Assembly: GCF_000708285.2 (NCBI RefSeq)
Contig: NZ_JAUG01000006.1
Span: 41,315-105,314 of the forward strand
Reading direction: 5' to 3'
DNA: 64,000 nucleotides
Source of the DNA: Pedobacter borealis DSM 19626
GTDB taxonomy: Bacteria; Bacteroidota; Bacteroidia; Sphingobacteriales; Sphingobacteriaceae
The notes beneath the pieces are model-generated. The model searched no databases. It was not told where the DNA came from and saw nothing but the letters and a program-made list of their open reading frames with translations. Shown piece by piece: positions 52,551-62,908 of the stretch. Numbering within the stretch: position 1 is the first letter of the stretch; each line of letters starts with the position of its first letter. The translations under genes were made by a program, and so were the position numbers.

Positions 52551-54167
52551 TTAATTCGTTTTCTTTTTCGCAAACTCCATCGCAGCGGCGACAAATTTAA
52601 CAAAAAGTGGGTGAGGATTAGCAACTGTTGATTTTAATTCTGGGTGAAACTGCCCGCCAACGAAAAATGGATGATTTTTAAGCTCCACAATTTCAACTAA
52701 ATTGGTTTGCGGATTCATACCTGATGCAATCATTCCTGCATCTTCATATTGCTTTAAATAAGCATTGTTAAACTCGTAACGGTGACGGTGGCGCTCATTG
52801 ATGTGCGATTTACCGTAAATAGAAAAAGCTTTTGTCCCTTTTTTAATATCACAAGGATAAGAGCCTAAACGCATTGTTCCACCTTTATTTGTTATTTTTT
52901 TCTGCTCTTCCATCATGTTAATTACCGGATTGGCAGCATTTTCTTCAATTTCTGTAGTATGTGCATCTTTCAAACCTAAAACGTTACGTCCAAATTCGAT
53001 AACAGCACATTGCATACCCAGGCAGATTCCGAAGAAAGGAATATTGTTCTCGCGAACATATTTTATGGCATCAATTTTACCTTCAATACCCCGGCTACCA
53101 AAACCTGGTGCAACTAAAACACCTTGTAAGTGACCTAATTTATCTTTTACATTATCAGGGAAAATGCCTTCAGAGTGTATATATTCTACTTTAACCTTAC
53201 ATTCATTTTTCGAACCTGCGTGTACAAAAGATTCGATAATTGATTTATAAGCATCAGGTAATTCTACATACTTACCGATTAAACCAATTTTAACCTCTGC
53301 CGTAGGATTTTTTAAACGGCCCAGGAAATCTTTCCAGCTTTCCATATCAGGGTCGCTTTTGGTCGGTAATTTTAATTTCGATAAAACAGTTTTATCCAAT
53401 TGTTCTTTTAACATCAACAATGGCACATCATAAATTGTAGATGCATCCATCGATTCGACTACCGCATTGATGTTAACGTTACAAAATAAAGCAATTTTTT
53501 TTCTGATCTCAGGGCTAATGTGGTGCTCGGTTCTGCAAACCAATATATCCGGCTGTATTCCATACTCCAACAACGCTTTAACCGAGTGTTGGGTCGGCTT
53601 GGTTTTTAACTCACCGGCAGCAGCTAAATAAGGTACCAGGGTTAAATGGATAACAATAGCATTGGTACTGCCTTCTTCCCATTTAAACTGACGAACAGCC
53701 TCAATAAATGGTAACGATTCGATATCACCAACAGTTCCACCAAGTTCTGTAATTATAATATCATATTCACCGCTATCACCTAAAATACGCATGTTGCGTT
53801 TAATCTCGTCGGTAATGTGGGGTACAACCTGAACTGTTTTGCCCAGATACTCACCTTTACGCTCTTTATTAATTACGTTCTGGTAAATACGGCCGGTAGT
53901 AATGTTGTTTGCCTGTGATGTTGGAACGTTAAGGAAACGCTCATAATGACCAAGATCCAGATCGGTTTCAGCACCATCTTCGGTTACAAAGCATTCGCCA
54001 TGTTCGTATGGATTTAAAGTTCCCGGATCGATATTAATGTACGGATCGAATTTTTGAATGGTTACACGGTAGCCACGTGCCTGTAAAAGTTTAGCTAAAG
54101 ATGCGGAAATGATGCCCTTACCTAAAGAGGAAGTAACACCGCCCGTAACAAAAATATACTTTGTCAT
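52551..54167 (-). CDS. pyrG: CTP synthase
   Basis: This 538-residue enzyme makes CTP from UTP, ATP and glutamine. The synthetase domain begins [32 protein letters not shown] (P-loop) and has the [22 protein letters not shown] segment. The glutamine amidotransferase domain has the catalytic Cys in FFGICLGMQ, and His/Glu in FHPELKS. Length is normal. It heads the pyrG-yidC unit. A start at ATG 54167 matches all known members. Confidence 0.99.
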   Translation of the reverse strand: MTKYIFVTGGVTSSLGKGIISASLAKLLQARGYRVTIQKFDPYINIDPGTLNPYEHGECFVTEDGAETDLDLGHYERFLNVPTSQANNITTGRIYQNVINKERKGEYLGKTVQVVPHITDEIKRNMRILGDSGEYDIIITELGGTVGDIESLPFIEAVRQFKWEEGSTNAIVIHLTLVPYLAAAGELKTKPTQHSVKALLEYGIQPDILVCRTEHHISPEIRKKIALFCNVNINAVVESMDASTIYDVPLLMLKEQLDKTVLSKLKLPTKSDPDMESWKDFLGRLKNPTAEVKIGLIGKYVELPDAYKSIIESFVHAGSKNECKVKVEYIHSEGIFPDNVKDKLGHLQGVLVAPGFGSRGIEGKIDAIKYVRENNIPFFGICLGMQCAVIEFGRNVLGLKDAHTTEIEENAANPVINMMEEQKKITNKGGTMRLGSYPCDIKKGTKAFSIYGKSHINERHRHRYEFNNAYLKQYEDAGMIASGMNPQTNLVEIVELKNHPFFVGGQFHPELKSTVANPHPLFVKFVAAAMEFAKKKTN

Positions 54168-54328
54168 GATTGATAATTTGTGGAATTAACCAGGTGTTTT
54201 GAGCCTGTTTAATTGTTTTTGTACGGGATACAAAGGTACAAAAAAATATCGCTCGATTAGATACTTGCCAGAATATTTTTTCTCCATATTATATCTCTGA
54301 TAGTGACGGTTTTAGGTAAGGTGATCAC

Positions 54329-55090
54329 CTAAAGTATCAGCGTATAGAGTTCTTTTTTAATATCTTCTATCTTTCTGGGGTTCTTTTTATCCTCATAACG
54401 GGTATAGAGGTCGACCATTTTTTTGAAATCTTTTTCGGTATCCGTTCTTTTTCCTTTTGCAGGAGGGGCAATGTTTAAGATGGGAACATTTTTCGCTTCA
54501 ACCTTGGTGGCGAACCAGGTGGTATTGTAGCGGGGTATGGCCAAACCCAATATCATCCCAGGTAAACCCGTAAATCCCTCTGGGCCGCCTTTTAATAAAA
54601 TCTCTTCACTATAGAAAGCCACTACAGTAACCGAATCGTTTATTACTGCTATTGCTTTACGGCATTCGTAACCTGCAATCTGGCGTACATCGTGCATGAT
54701 TTTCCAATTGAGATGGGGGATAGTGTCTTTTAAAATAAAATCTTCGCCCCTTATTGGTTTTCTTATTACTCTTGCTTTTTTGCTAAAGTCGGTATACAGT
54801 TCATTCGTATTCTCACCAGCAATAAAAAAGAAATTATTGTCGTTTAAGGTTTCCTTCGGTTTAATCTTATAAATGGAGCTACTGTCGTTAAAGCTATAAT
54901 CCCAGCTGGAAATTCTGTATTTGCTCATTTTATCCCTGGCGTCGTCTGATATCCAGGTGTTTGATGCCAATTGCTGTTTTTGATTGATCTTTTTCTCGAA
55001 AGTTATTTTAGCGCTTTTGATGAAAACAGTTTGTGCGCGTACTACTGTAACTGCAAAAAACAAGATTATGCTTAGTCCTAAATTTTTCAT
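54329..55090 (-). CDS. GLPGLI family secreted protein
   Basis: This protein of about 253 residues has a signal peptide (MKNLGLSIILFFAVTVVRAQ). The family motif appears as FTGLPGMILGL near residue 180, with Met in place of Leu. The DVRQIAGYECRKAIA segment is typical. The function is unknown. Members are exported Bacteroidota proteins usually encoded beside a large beta-barrel protein, as here. The upstream gene's stop is six bases before this ATG at 55090, so the two form an operon. An in-frame TTG gives a two-residue extension. Confidence 0.9.
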   Translation of the reverse strand: MKNLGLSIILFFAVTVVRAQTVFIKSAKITFEKKINQKQQLASNTWISDDARDKMSKYRISSWDYSFNDSSSIYKIKPKETLNDNNFFFIAGENTNELYTDFSKKARVIRKPIRGEDFILKDTIPHLNWKIMHDVRQIAGYECRKAIAVINDSVTVVAFYSEEILLKGGPEGFTGLPGMILGLAIPRYNTTWFATKVEAKNVPILNIAPPAKGKRTDTEKDFKKMVDLYTRYEDKKNPRKIEDIKKELYTLIL

Positions 55091-55096
55091 CTTCAA

Positions 55097-57874
55097 TTAT
55101 TTTTTGTCTTGTTTAACAAAGTTTCCGGTTAAATTATAGGTGATGCCAATTAGGACATACCTGGGAATAAAACTGTTAGTGTATTCACTGATATTATTGC
55201 CTCCAACGTAACGGTTATAGCCGATTTTTTCAGCTAAAATATCAGAAATAGATACTTTTAATTCCAGTTCTTGCGCTTTAAGCATTTTCTTTGATAAATA
55301 AGCGTTCCATATGGCAACATTTACAGGCGTGCTAAATGAAGAGTTGGCAGGTTGATAAGATAAAGAAATGGTGGTGTTAAATTCGGTATGATATGGCAGC
55401 TCAATGTTGCCTGAAATATCATGATTGTGGCTGAAGTTTTTACCATTATTGATAGATCCGATTGATGAACTGCTGTTAGAAAATGTAAAAGAAGGGCTGT
55501 ACTGCACCTGAACCTTATCGCCATAATAGCTAAAACGAGGACGTAAACTAATGCTATTGTTTACATTTTCATTCAACTTGTTGTTTAAGATGGAAACCGA
55601 ATTTGAATGGTTAAAACTGGCATTTAAACCGGTATTAAAATGAATTTTACTAAAGCTTTTATTAAAGCTCGCGCCTCCGTAAAAATTATTATTACCATTT
55701 AAATTGATATATGTGCTAGTGGTTTTGTTCACATCATCTACCGTTCTCGAACTCACAACAGCATTTTTGGTGAAGCTATAGCCTCCATAAATAAATGCAG
55801 ACATCTGCGATTTTTGCTGGTAGCTGTTAAAATTAAAGCCGAAATTATTGTTGAAAGATGGTTTTAAGTCTGGATTACCTTTAATTTCATAAAGCGGGTT
55901 GTTTATTTGTCTGATGGGCTGTAGTTGGTCTAGGCTGGGCTGTCTGGTATTGCCATTGTAACTTAACGATACACTTGTACTTTTACCAAGTTTATAGTTA
56001 AGGTTAGTCTGTGGGGCCCAGTTTAAATAGTTTCGGTTAAATTTATTGTCTCGGTCTAAATCATTCAGCTCGAATGTTGTTTCTGTAGCTTCTGCACCAC
56101 CAGATAAGGTGAATTTTTTCGATCTGTACTGTAATACCATTTTACCAATGTTAGAAAAATTATTGAAATCGAAATTGTTGCTCAGCGAATCGATACGTTT
56201 ATTATTTAATGATTTATCGAATACCAGTTTATGGCTATTTGATGTTACCGTTTTAAAACTGTAGGCTGTTTGTAATGAAAATTGTTTGCCCAAAGGTTCG
56301 GTATACGATATTCTTGTACCAAGAGAGCTTTCACTGCCCGAGTTGTCGTTCAGGAAATTCTGGGTTATTGGTGGTTTTGATACACCATTGTCGTCATAAT
56401 AGGTGGTAACACTTAAACTATTACCTAAATTCGTGCTGTTTTTGGTTTCTGGTTGTAAATCAATGGAAAGTGTTCTCCCTTTTTTTACAAACTTTTTGGA
56501 GTAGTTTATATTGCCGTTAAACAGGTCATTGTCGCCATTGCTATCATTAAACTGATCACTATTGTTTACAAATATACCAGCGTCGTTTTTGGTTTCGTTA
56601 GCACTTATATACTGACTGCTGTTTTTGCGTTTACTGCCGGCAAATGATATTTTTAAGGTAGAAAGTGAATCTAATTTGATATCGACACTGCCTTTTAAAC
56701 TCTGTCCGGTGCTTCGGGTTTCACTGTTTGAGCTGCCTTCGCTAAAGAAATTCGTTCCGTTGGGCAGTAACGACTGGTTTTTCGAAGTTGTTCTGTCCAA
56801 TATGTTTCTGTCACTGCCTTTGTAATTGAGTTTTAAACCAACTTTATTTTCGTTCCATTTGTTAGAAAAATGTGCACCATATCCCGTTACATCAGGTAGT
56901 CCGCTTGATGGTGAAAAATCATCTTCATCACGGCTGCCGCCATAGCTGATCATTACTGTACTGCCGTCATCGCCAACTTCAATAACATCATAATCATTGC
57001 CTTTTAGCTTACTCATGGCAGCACTGGCTTTCGAATCTTGATTGGTATTGGAGTTAGAGCCAAAAACCGCGGCCTTTAATTTATTTTTATAAATGCCCGC
57101 CATGCCACCTATATTTTTATAATGCTTAAGGTCGCTATTGGCATCCAGGGTGCTGAGATATCCATTTTTGGCGTTTTCCTTGAGTTTGATGTTCATTACC
57201 TTCTCTTTGGCATCACCTTCTTTTATACCAGATAACTCTTCCTCTTTGGTTTTTTTGTCATAAACCTGCACTTCACTAACTGCGTTGGCTTTCAGGTATT
57301 TTTGGGCCAGAAGTGGATCGTCTCCAAAAAATTCTTCGCCATCAACCAAAAGTGTATTTACATCTTTTCCACCAGCTTTTATAGCGCCATCTTTGTCAAC
57401 CTCAATTCCAGGTAAACGTCTTAATAAATCCTGTAGATTGGCATGTGGTTTTACCGCAAAACTATCTGCCTGGTAAGTTATGGTATCGCCCTTCATACTA
57501 ATGGCCTGCTTTTGGGCTTTAATTACCACTTCGTTTAAAAGCGTGGCTTTGCTATCCATCGCGATATTACCCAAATTAAATTTTGATGAATCAGACAATT
57601 GGATGTCTCTTATATAATCGGCCATCCTCGGAAAAGTGACCACCAGGGTATAATTTCCTTTTTTTAAATTCGAAAACTCGAATTCACCGTTAACCTTGGT
57701 CCGAGCATCTTTAACTAAAATGGAATCTTTACTTCTTATTAGCAGGATAGAGCTGTTCTGTAATTTTGTTTTTTCAACGGTATCAACCACAACGCCTTTT
57801 ATACTTGCATTTTGCGCCAGAGCAGGAAGACATAACAATAAAAAAATAAGAACCGAGAAGAGTTGTTTGAGCAT
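55097..57874 (-). CDS. outer-membrane beta-barrel protein (TonB-receptor-like)
   Basis: This protein of about 925 residues has a signal peptide (MLKQLFSVLIFLLLCLPALAQ). Order: carboxypeptidase-regulatory-like domain (ASIKGVVVDTVEKTKLQNSSILLI), a plug-like segment (NLQDLLRRLPGIEVDKDGAIKAGGKDVNTLLVDGEEFFGDDP), then a long Asn/Ser-rich outer-membrane barrel ending IGITYNLTGNF. Such proteins pair with GLPGLI genes and may form an export or surface-assembly unit. Substrate is unknown. The ATG at 57874 begins the leader. The longer frame, to 57934, looks non-coding. Confidence 0.9.
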   Translation of the reverse strand: MLKQLFSVLIFLLLCLPALAQNASIKGVVVDTVEKTKLQNSSILLIRSKDSILVKDARTKVNGEFEFSNLKKGNYTLVVTFPRMADYIRDIQLSDSSKFNLGNIAMDSKATLLNEVVIKAQKQAISMKGDTITYQADSFAVKPHANLQDLLRRLPGIEVDKDGAIKAGGKDVNTLLVDGEEFFGDDPLLAQKYLKANAVSEVQVYDKKTKEEELSGIKEGDAKEKVMNIKLKENAKNGYLSTLDANSDLKHYKNIGGMAGIYKNKLKAAVFGSNSNTNQDSKASAAMSKLKGNDYDVIEVGDDGSTVMISYGGSRDEDDFSPSSGLPDVTGYGAHFSNKWNENKVGLKLNYKGSDRNILDRTTSKNQSLLPNGTNFFSEGSSNSETRSTGQSLKGSVDIKLDSLSTLKISFAGSKRKNSSQYISANETKNDAGIFVNNSDQFNDSNGDNDLFNGNINYSKKFVKKGRTLSIDLQPETKNSTNLGNSLSVTTYYDDNGVSKPPITQNFLNDNSGSESSLGTRISYTEPLGKQFSLQTAYSFKTVTSNSHKLVFDKSLNNKRIDSLSNNFDFNNFSNIGKMVLQYRSKKFTLSGGAEATETTFELNDLDRDNKFNRNYLNWAPQTNLNYKLGKSTSVSLSYNGNTRQPSLDQLQPIRQINNPLYEIKGNPDLKPSFNNNFGFNFNSYQQKSQMSAFIYGGYSFTKNAVVSSRTVDDVNKTTSTYINLNGNNNFYGGASFNKSFSKIHFNTGLNASFNHSNSVSILNNKLNENVNNSISLRPRFSYYGDKVQVQYSPSFTFSNSSSSIGSINNGKNFSHNHDISGNIELPYHTEFNTTISLSYQPANSSFSTPVNVAIWNAYLSKKMLKAQELELKVSISDILAEKIGYNRYVGGNNISEYTNSFIPRYVLIGITYNLTGNFVKQDKK

Positions 57875-58072
57875 GTATGTTGTTGAAGAAGCGTTAATAA
57901 AATAGTGCGTTTGGTTAAGTGCCTCAAAATACAACTATTTATTTAGTTATTTTAAATAAAAATTAAATATTTTTTTTAAAAGAATATAAGCACTTGATTT
58001 ACTGAGAATAATAGCCTTAAAGAAGAGGCTGAGAAGAAGGAGGTGCAAGTTATGCGTTTAATGAAAGTATTT

Positions 58073-58542
58073 TTAAACAATTCGGCTATTCACTTTTTTT
58101 AAGCGCTCTAGGATCTCATTTGCCAGTTCGTCCGTTAATCCAATAGAAGCAATTTTTTGGATCAATCTCGATTTTAAAAAATCAGGTAAATCATTTAGCG
58201 ATTTGTCATCATCAATAATAATGAAGTCATCGCTGCTGGTTTTTGATTTAAACCAATTTACAATCTCATTTTTTCTGTCAACATGATTTATATTTTCAGG
58301 AAGACGGTCTATTTTGCTTAAAGCTATATTTCTAGCTTTAAAAATATTAAGCCACTGGCTTAAACTATATTTAAATTTATGCGAAGTGGTTAAAACAATG
58401 TCAAATGCGTTTCGTTGAGGATCATATTTAACGCTTTAACTGCCTTAGGATTAAACTCAACAAAGTTATCTGCTAAAATATTGGGACTTCTCCATGAGTT
58501 ATCGGACACCATTACACCATCTATGTCTAATGATAAAACCAT
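58073..58542 (-). pseudogene. HAD-domain protein gene, frameshifted
   Basis: Frame one: MVLSLDIDGVMVSDNSWRSPNILADNFVEFNPKAVKALNMILNET. After one missing base near 58405-58410 a second frame continues AFDIVLTTSHKFKYSLSQWL ... DDFIIIDDDKSLNDLPDFLKSRLIQKIASIGLTDELANEILERL. Both halves match small HAD proteins with motif I DxDG and a terminal IIDDD motif (the HAD domain also seen in RNA-repair proteins). Length 3n+2 fits a single deletion. Confidence 0.8.
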
Positions 58543-58580
58543 GGTTTTATCATGTTATTTAGCGGGTACAGGCGCATGAC

Positions 58581-59123
58581 TTAGCAGCAATTATAATAAA
58601 TCTTCACTTTCTGTTCTTTTTCGCTCCAGGCAATGTAAATGTTGTTTTCTTTTCCTAAGCGATACTTAAAGCCATTTAATCCCGATTTCTTTAATTCTTC
58701 GTAAAGGGCTTTGTCAGGGGTGTAATTATCGGCCTTATCCTCAGGCATTACTGCAGGTTCGAGAAAATTATCATCACTAAAAAAATCGTCAGCAATGGTT
58801 TTTAAAAAAATAATCTGGTCTTTTTCTTTCGAAAGATCAACATTTGGATCGGTGCTGCCCAATAACTCTGTTCCTTTGATTTTGGTGTTGTAAATTTCTT
58901 TTCCGTCGGCATTTTTGATTGTGAAATTCAATACCATTTCTTCTGGTTTTCTACCGGTAAGTTCGATCTTAAAAGTGTCCAAACGTTTTAAATCAGAAAA
59001 AGATTTAGCGAGGCGCTGGTTAACATTTTTGAACTCAATGGCATTGGTTTCCTTTTTGCTGTTTGAATTACAGGCAACGAGCGCTAACAGACAGATAGCA
59101 ATAAAGAGCGGTATATTTCTCAT
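58581..59123 (-). CDS. lipoprotein, unknown
   Basis: This protein of about 180 residues has a lipobox signal (MRNIPLFIAICLLALVAC). The mature part is acidic and soluble (SNSKKETNAIEFKNVNQRLAKSFSDL...) and ends in a Cys pair, VKIYYNCC. It is probably anchored to the outer membrane facing the periplasm. I do not recognise the family. It ends 38 bases from the broken HAD gene. Confidence 0.7.
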   Translation of the reverse strand: MRNIPLFIAICLLALVACNSNSKKETNAIEFKNVNQRLAKSFSDLKRLDTFKIELTGRKPEEMVLNFTIKNADGKEIYNTKIKGTELLGSTDPNVDLSKEKDQIIFLKTIADDFFSDDNFLEPAVMPEDKADNYTPDKALYEELKKSGLNGFKYRLGKENNIYIAWSEKEQKVKIYYNCC

Positions 59124-59183
59124 ATTCAAAACTACAAATTTTATGTTTTAGTTCATGTCTATATTTTATGATATCACCTAAAT

Positions 59184-59753
59184 TTAAAAGGAATAGCCAA
59201 TAGATAACCACAATTGAAAGTCGAAATAACCACCTGGGAGCTTATTCTTTAAATTATTTTGAACATGATAATAATCTCCATAACCTAAGCCTGTTAAGCC
59301 TTCTAAAAGAAAATGTTTTCCCGGAATAAAGGATACGCCAAATGTTCCGCCATAACGCAAAGAACCCGCGCTAAAGTCCCTGTCGCGGCCCCAGCTAAAA
59401 ATACCGGTTTCATCAACAGAGCGATGCGAGATAACAGTTTTATCTAGATTTCCGAAATAAACGCCATAAAAGGCATTGGCTTCCCTTTTTTTGATCAGGC
59501 GGATGTATTTCTTTGCGCGAAGCAAGAAGCCTTCGTAATGGAGATAATCGCGGTAGCCCAGATTTTTAATTTCGCCAGAGGTGTAAGCGAGCTCCAAGCC
59601 ATAGCGGTTTGAAAAAGTCTTTTCTATGGCTATTGTAGGTCTTTTGGCTACTAAATTCAAAATGTTTGTCTTGATCATTAAGCCGGGCTCATCTTGTGCA
59701 AAGCTGGCATGTGCACATAAAATGATTATAAATAGGAGCGTTTTCTTTTTCAT
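59184..59753 (-). CDS. DUF3575-like outer-membrane barrel protein
   Basis: This 189-residue exported protein has a signal peptide (MKKKTLLFIIILCAHASFAQ). It has amphipathic strands typical of a small beta-barrel (IKTNILNLVAKRPTIAIEKTFSNRYGLELAYTSGEIKN ... YFDFQLWLSIGYSF), with a terminal aromatic residue for outer-membrane assembly. It resembles the DUF3575 family, whose role is unknown. Confidence 0.7.
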   Translation of the reverse strand: MKKKTLLFIIILCAHASFAQDEPGLMIKTNILNLVAKRPTIAIEKTFSNRYGLELAYTSGEIKNLGYRDYLHYEGFLLRAKKYIRLIKKREANAFYGVYFGNLDKTVISHRSVDETGIFSWGRDRDFSAGSLRYGGTFGVSFIPGKHFLLEGLTGLGYGDYYHVQNNLKNKLPGGYFDFQLWLSIGYSF

Positions 59754-59772
59754 AATGAGGGCGAAAATACTA

Positions 59773-59802
59773 GTTTAGAGGACTAGGAGTTAACCTCTAA
59801 AC
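59773..59802. terminator. possible terminator after kdsB
   Basis: gtttagagg and its exact complement cctctaaac form a nine-base stem between kdsB and the next gene. The T-run is weak. Confidence 0.4.
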
Positions 59803-59831
59803 CCTAAACTTATAACCAATGTTTAATGAAC

Positions 59832-60620
59832 TTAGTCTAGTTTCAAAGCCTTAAGCAATTTATTCAGTTTTAATAAGTCTTCTGGTGTATCTATTGCAAC
59901 TGTCTCTAAGTCAGTTACTTTTGTTTGGATATAAAATCCATTTTCGAGCCAGCGAAGTTGTTCTAAGCTTTCGGCAATTTCTAAAGAAGATGGTGGTAAT
60001 TTGGTAATGGCTTTTAACGATTCTGTGCGGTAACCGTAAATTCCGATGTGCTTGTAAAACTGATGCTTTTCTGCCCATACACCTGGTTCTCCATTTCTGA
60101 TAAAAGGAATTGGGCTACGGCTAAAATACATGGCGCGACCGTTTACATCGATCACCACTTTAGGACTATTGGGATTGTATACACTTTCCTGACTCTGGAT
60201 AGATTTGATTAATGTTGCCAGTTGTACTTTTTCTTCAGTAAAACAGCTTGCCAATAATTCAATCTGTGCAGGTTCGATAAAAGGTTCATCGCCCTGGATG
60301 TTGATCACAATATCGTACTCAGGTAAAGTTTCAATCACTTCAGCGCATCTATCAGTTCCGCTTTGGTGATTAGTTGAGGTAAAGATAAATTCCCCACCAA
60401 ACCGTTTTACTTCATCAGCAATCCGTACATCATCGGTGGCAATTACTACTTTCGATAAGCTTTCGGCTTTCGATGCTTGCTCGTAAACCCTTTGGATCAT
60501 GGTTTTTCCGGCAATATCAACTAAAGGTTTGCCCGGAAAGCGGGTAGAGGCATATCGTGCAGGAATAATTCCGATAATTTTTGGATTTCCTAATGTGGAG
60601 CTTAAATTTTTATCACTCAT
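59832..60620 (-). CDS. kdsB: 3-deoxy-manno-octulosonate cytidylyltransferase
   Basis: This 262-residue cytoplasmic enzyme activates Kdo with CTP for lipid A core synthesis. The nucleotide-binding signature GIIPARYASTRFPGKPL is followed by VVIATDD, NIQGDEPF and YFSRSPIPFIRNG, all hallmarks. The N-terminus (MSDKNLSSTLGNPK) is slightly longer than usual, and a later start is possible. Its ATG overlaps the stop of the DUF5808 gene by four bases, so they are translationally coupled. Confidence 0.98.
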   Translation of the reverse strand: MSDKNLSSTLGNPKIIGIIPARYASTRFPGKPLVDIAGKTMIQRVYEQASKAESLSKVVIATDDVRIADEVKRFGGEFIFTSTNHQSGTDRCAEVIETLPEYDIVINIQGDEPFIEPAQIELLASCFTEEKVQLATLIKSIQSQESVYNPNSPKVVIDVNGRAMYFSRSPIPFIRNGEPGVWAEKHQFYKHIGIYGYRTESLKAITKLPPSSLEIAESLEQLRWLENGFYIQTKVTDLETVAIDTPEDLLKLNKLLKALKLD

Positions 60621-60820
60621 ATATTATTTTGATAGAATTGATAAAAAACAAATATGAAGATCAATGCGATGATAATATAAGATATCGGATGTGCAAAATT
60701 GAATGTCCAACCGAGCAATTTTACGCGCTTCGGAACAATTAATCTCGAATCTTTTTTATTAAAATAAAAAGTACCCCATTTCCAGTTCTCTGGATTATCG
60801 TGTTCGAAATCTTTTTCCAT
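60617..60820 (-). CDS. DUF5808-like small membrane protein
   Basis: This protein of about 67 residues has the segment NPENWKWGTFYFNKKDSRLIVPKR, a pattern of DUF5808, followed by one membrane helix (ISYIIIALIFIFVFYQFY). Function unknown. The overlap with kdsB suggests joint expression. The ATG at 60820 is preferred over one three codons upstream. Confidence 0.75.
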   Translation of the reverse strand: MEKDFEHDNPENWKWGTFYFNKKDSRLIVPKRVKLLGWTFNFAHPISYIIIALIFIFVFYQFYQNNI

Positions 60821-60883
60821 ATTTATCACATTAAATATTTAAACCATTTATTACGAATTCAACGTCCCTTTAGGGACTGGGGA

Positions 60884-61498
60884 TTAAAATAAACCGTTAA
60901 TCTCAGCCTCAATAGATTGGATTACAGTGCCTAAATCTTCTGGGTTATTGGTGAAATCTAATTTATCTTTATCCAAAATCAATAGTTTACCCAGGCTATA
61001 ACCTTTAATCCAGGCTTCATATTTTTCGTTCAGTTTAGAAAGGTAATCGATACGGATGCCTGCTTCATACTCACGGCCACGACGCTGGATATTATTAACC
61101 AATGTAGGTACCGATGCACGCAGGTAAACCAATAAATCGGGTGGTTTAATAAAAGAGGTAATATTATCAAAAATAGCCCTGTAATTATCATGATCGCGGG
61201 TGGTCATTAAAGCCATATCATGCAGGTTTTCTGCAAAAATATGTGCGTCCTCGTAAATCGTTCTATCCTGGATTACGTTACGTTTATTTACTTCAATGTC
61301 GGTAATTTGTTGAAAACGACTATTTAGGAAATAAATCTGGAGGTTAAAGCTCCAACGTTTCATGTCGCTGTAAAAATCTTCCAGATAAGGGTTATTGTCC
61401 ACAGCCTCGTATAAAGCTTCCCATCCATAATTCTTGGCTAATAAACCTGTTAAGGTAGTTTTACCGGCACCTATATTTCCTACAATTGCTATGTGCAT
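60884..61498 (-). CDS. deoxynucleoside kinase (deoxyadenosine/deoxyguanosine kinase type)
   Basis: This 204-residue P-loop kinase begins MHIAIVGNIGAGKTTLTGLLAKNYGW (Walker A). It has ENLHDM, the catalytic DRT motif in VIQDRTIYEDAHIFAE, and the lid-like RRGREYEAGIRIDYL. It salvages deoxynucleosides by 5'-phosphorylation in the cytoplasm. Base specificity cannot be fixed by eye. The upstream gap to trpS carries heptad repeats. Confidence 0.93.
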   Translation of the reverse strand: MHIAIVGNIGAGKTTLTGLLAKNYGWEALYEAVDNNPYLEDFYSDMKRWSFNLQIYFLNSRFQQITDIEVNKRNVIQDRTIYEDAHIFAENLHDMALMTTRDHDNYRAIFDNITSFIKPPDLLVYLRASVPTLVNNIQRRGREYEAGIRIDYLSKLNEKYEAWIKGYSLGKLLILDKDKLDFTNNPEDLGTVIQSIEAEINGLF

Positions 61499-61506
61499 AT
61501 TTTCTT

Positions 61507-61563
61507 GCGTTTTGCGGTGAGCGTTTTGCGTAAGGCGATTATAGCGCCAACCGCCATCCGCTT
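61507..61563. repeat. facing heptad tracts (GCG x5 then CGC x3)
   Basis: GCG begins at 61507, 61514, 61521, 61528 and 61535. CGC begins at 61545, 61552 and 61559. The two tracts are in opposite orientation and could form a stem. Confidence 0.75.
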
Positions 61564-61576
61564 ACCACAATATTAA

Positions 61577-62575
61577 TTAAAAACTTTTAAACCCGATTAA
61601 ACTGCGAACCTCTCTGATGGTTTTTTGCGCGCTTTCGCGGGCCTTTAATGCACCATGTTTAGCCACTTGCCTTAAATATGAATTATTTTTGGCAATATCC
61701 AAAATACGCTCACGCATAGGTGCAGTCGTAATAATCATATCTTCTGCCAGTTGTTTTTTGAAATCGCCATAACGGATCTGCATTTTGTTATACAAATCTT
61801 CAAAATGTGCAAGTGTATCGGCACTCGAAACCACTTTCATTAAATCGAAAAGATTCTGAATAGGCTCGGGTTTTGGTTGGTTTTCTTCTGTCGGACCACC
61901 ATCACTAACCGCTCTCATTACTTTTTTACGAATGGTTTCAGGGTCATCAGATAGGTAAACTGCATTGGCTTCGCCCTCTGATTTACCCATTTTACCTTTA
62001 CCATCTAAACCAGGTACTTTAACCAGTTTGTCAGAGTAGCTAAAAGCATAAGGTTCAGGGAAATATGCTGTATTGAATAACCTGTTGAAACGGTTTCCGA
62101 AAGTACGCGCCATTTCCAAATGTTGCTCCTGATCTTTTCCAACAGGTACTTTAGTAGCTTTGTGGATTAAAATATCGGCAGCCATTAATACCGGATAGGT
62201 TAATAAACCTGCATTTACGTTATCTGGGTTGGCACGCACTTTATCTTTAAAAGATGTGCTGCGCTCTAATTCACCCATATAAGCGTTCATATTTAAGTAT
62301 AGATAAAGCTCCGCAATTTCCGGAACATCACTTTGTATATAAATGGTACTATTTTCTGGATCAATTCCACTAGCCAGATATTCAACCAAAACATGTTTAA
62401 TATTTCCGTGTAAATCGGCAGGAGTTGGATGTGTAGTTAAAGAGTGTAAATCGGCGATAAAAAAGTAGCAATTGTAATCGTTCTGCATTTGAACGAAGTT
62501 TTTAACTGCACCATAATAATTACCCAAATGTAATTTTCCTGTTGAGCGGATACCGCTCACCACTGTTTCTTTCAT
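61577..62575 (-). CDS. trpS: tryptophan--tRNA ligase
   Basis: This 332-residue class I synthetase has the HIGH-type motif KLHLGNYYGAVKN near the N-terminus and the KMSKS-type motif as GKGKMGKSEGEANA. VLMAADILIHKATKVPVGKDQEQHLEMAR is diagnostic. Standard length and start (MKETVVSGIRSTGKLHLG). It charges tRNA-Trp. It is the last housekeeping gene before the IS110 element. Confidence 0.98.
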   Translation of the reverse strand: MKETVVSGIRSTGKLHLGNYYGAVKNFVQMQNDYNCYFFIADLHSLTTHPTPADLHGNIKHVLVEYLASGIDPENSTIYIQSDVPEIAELYLYLNMNAYMGELERSTSFKDKVRANPDNVNAGLLTYPVLMAADILIHKATKVPVGKDQEQHLEMARTFGNRFNRLFNTAYFPEPYAFSYSDKLVKVPGLDGKGKMGKSEGEANAVYLSDDPETIRKKVMRAVSDGGPTEENQPKPEPIQNLFDLMKVVSSADTLAHFEDLYNKMQIRYGDFKKQLAEDMIITTAPMRERILDIAKNNSYLRQVAKHGALKARESAQKTIREVRSLIGFKSF

Positions 62576-62736
62576 AATGGCACGAAATTAAAAATAAAAT
62601 ACAAGCAAATCATAAATCGCTTCAATTTTAATGGTAAGATTTTTTTAGTGTCGTCGTCCTTTAGATTTGTTTTGATATTTTATTTAAGGATCACAAGTAT
62701 TTACTTTGCTTAAATTATAAATCAGATTACCTAAAG

Positions 62737-62870
62737 CGGTAGCGGCACATTAAAAGTTCGTCAAGGTTTTTATGCCTATGAGATGATGCAATCCGCTACC
62801 GTTTTTTCCCTTAGTGACCAGATAACAATTAGGGTATTCCCCATTATTAAGGACTAGGATCGATGGGGTA
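62737..62870 (+). ncRNA. candidate IS110 bridge RNA region
   Basis: The 333-base gap before the transposase holds no gene. It contains a stem cggtagcgg (62737-62745) / ccgctaccg (62793-62801) with a 47-base loop, then a second stem ccccat (62839-62844) / atgggg (62863-62868). IS110-group elements with 5' non-coding ends encode a bridge (seek) RNA there with target and donor loops. Position and structure fit, but the loops have not been matched to target or donor. Confidence 0.45.
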
Positions 62871-62908
62871 AAAATTAGGTAACTATTACAAACATAAAAA
62901 ATAACAGG

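Noticed and set aside
60862..60875. gtccct-tt-agggac hairpin as terminator of the deoxynucleoside kinase
   Set aside because: Short stem and no T-run on the minus strand.
62640..62700. Left half of the REP interrupted by the IS110 element
   Set aside because: The sequence gtgtcgtcgtcc is only vaguely REP-like. The left boundary cannot be set by eye.
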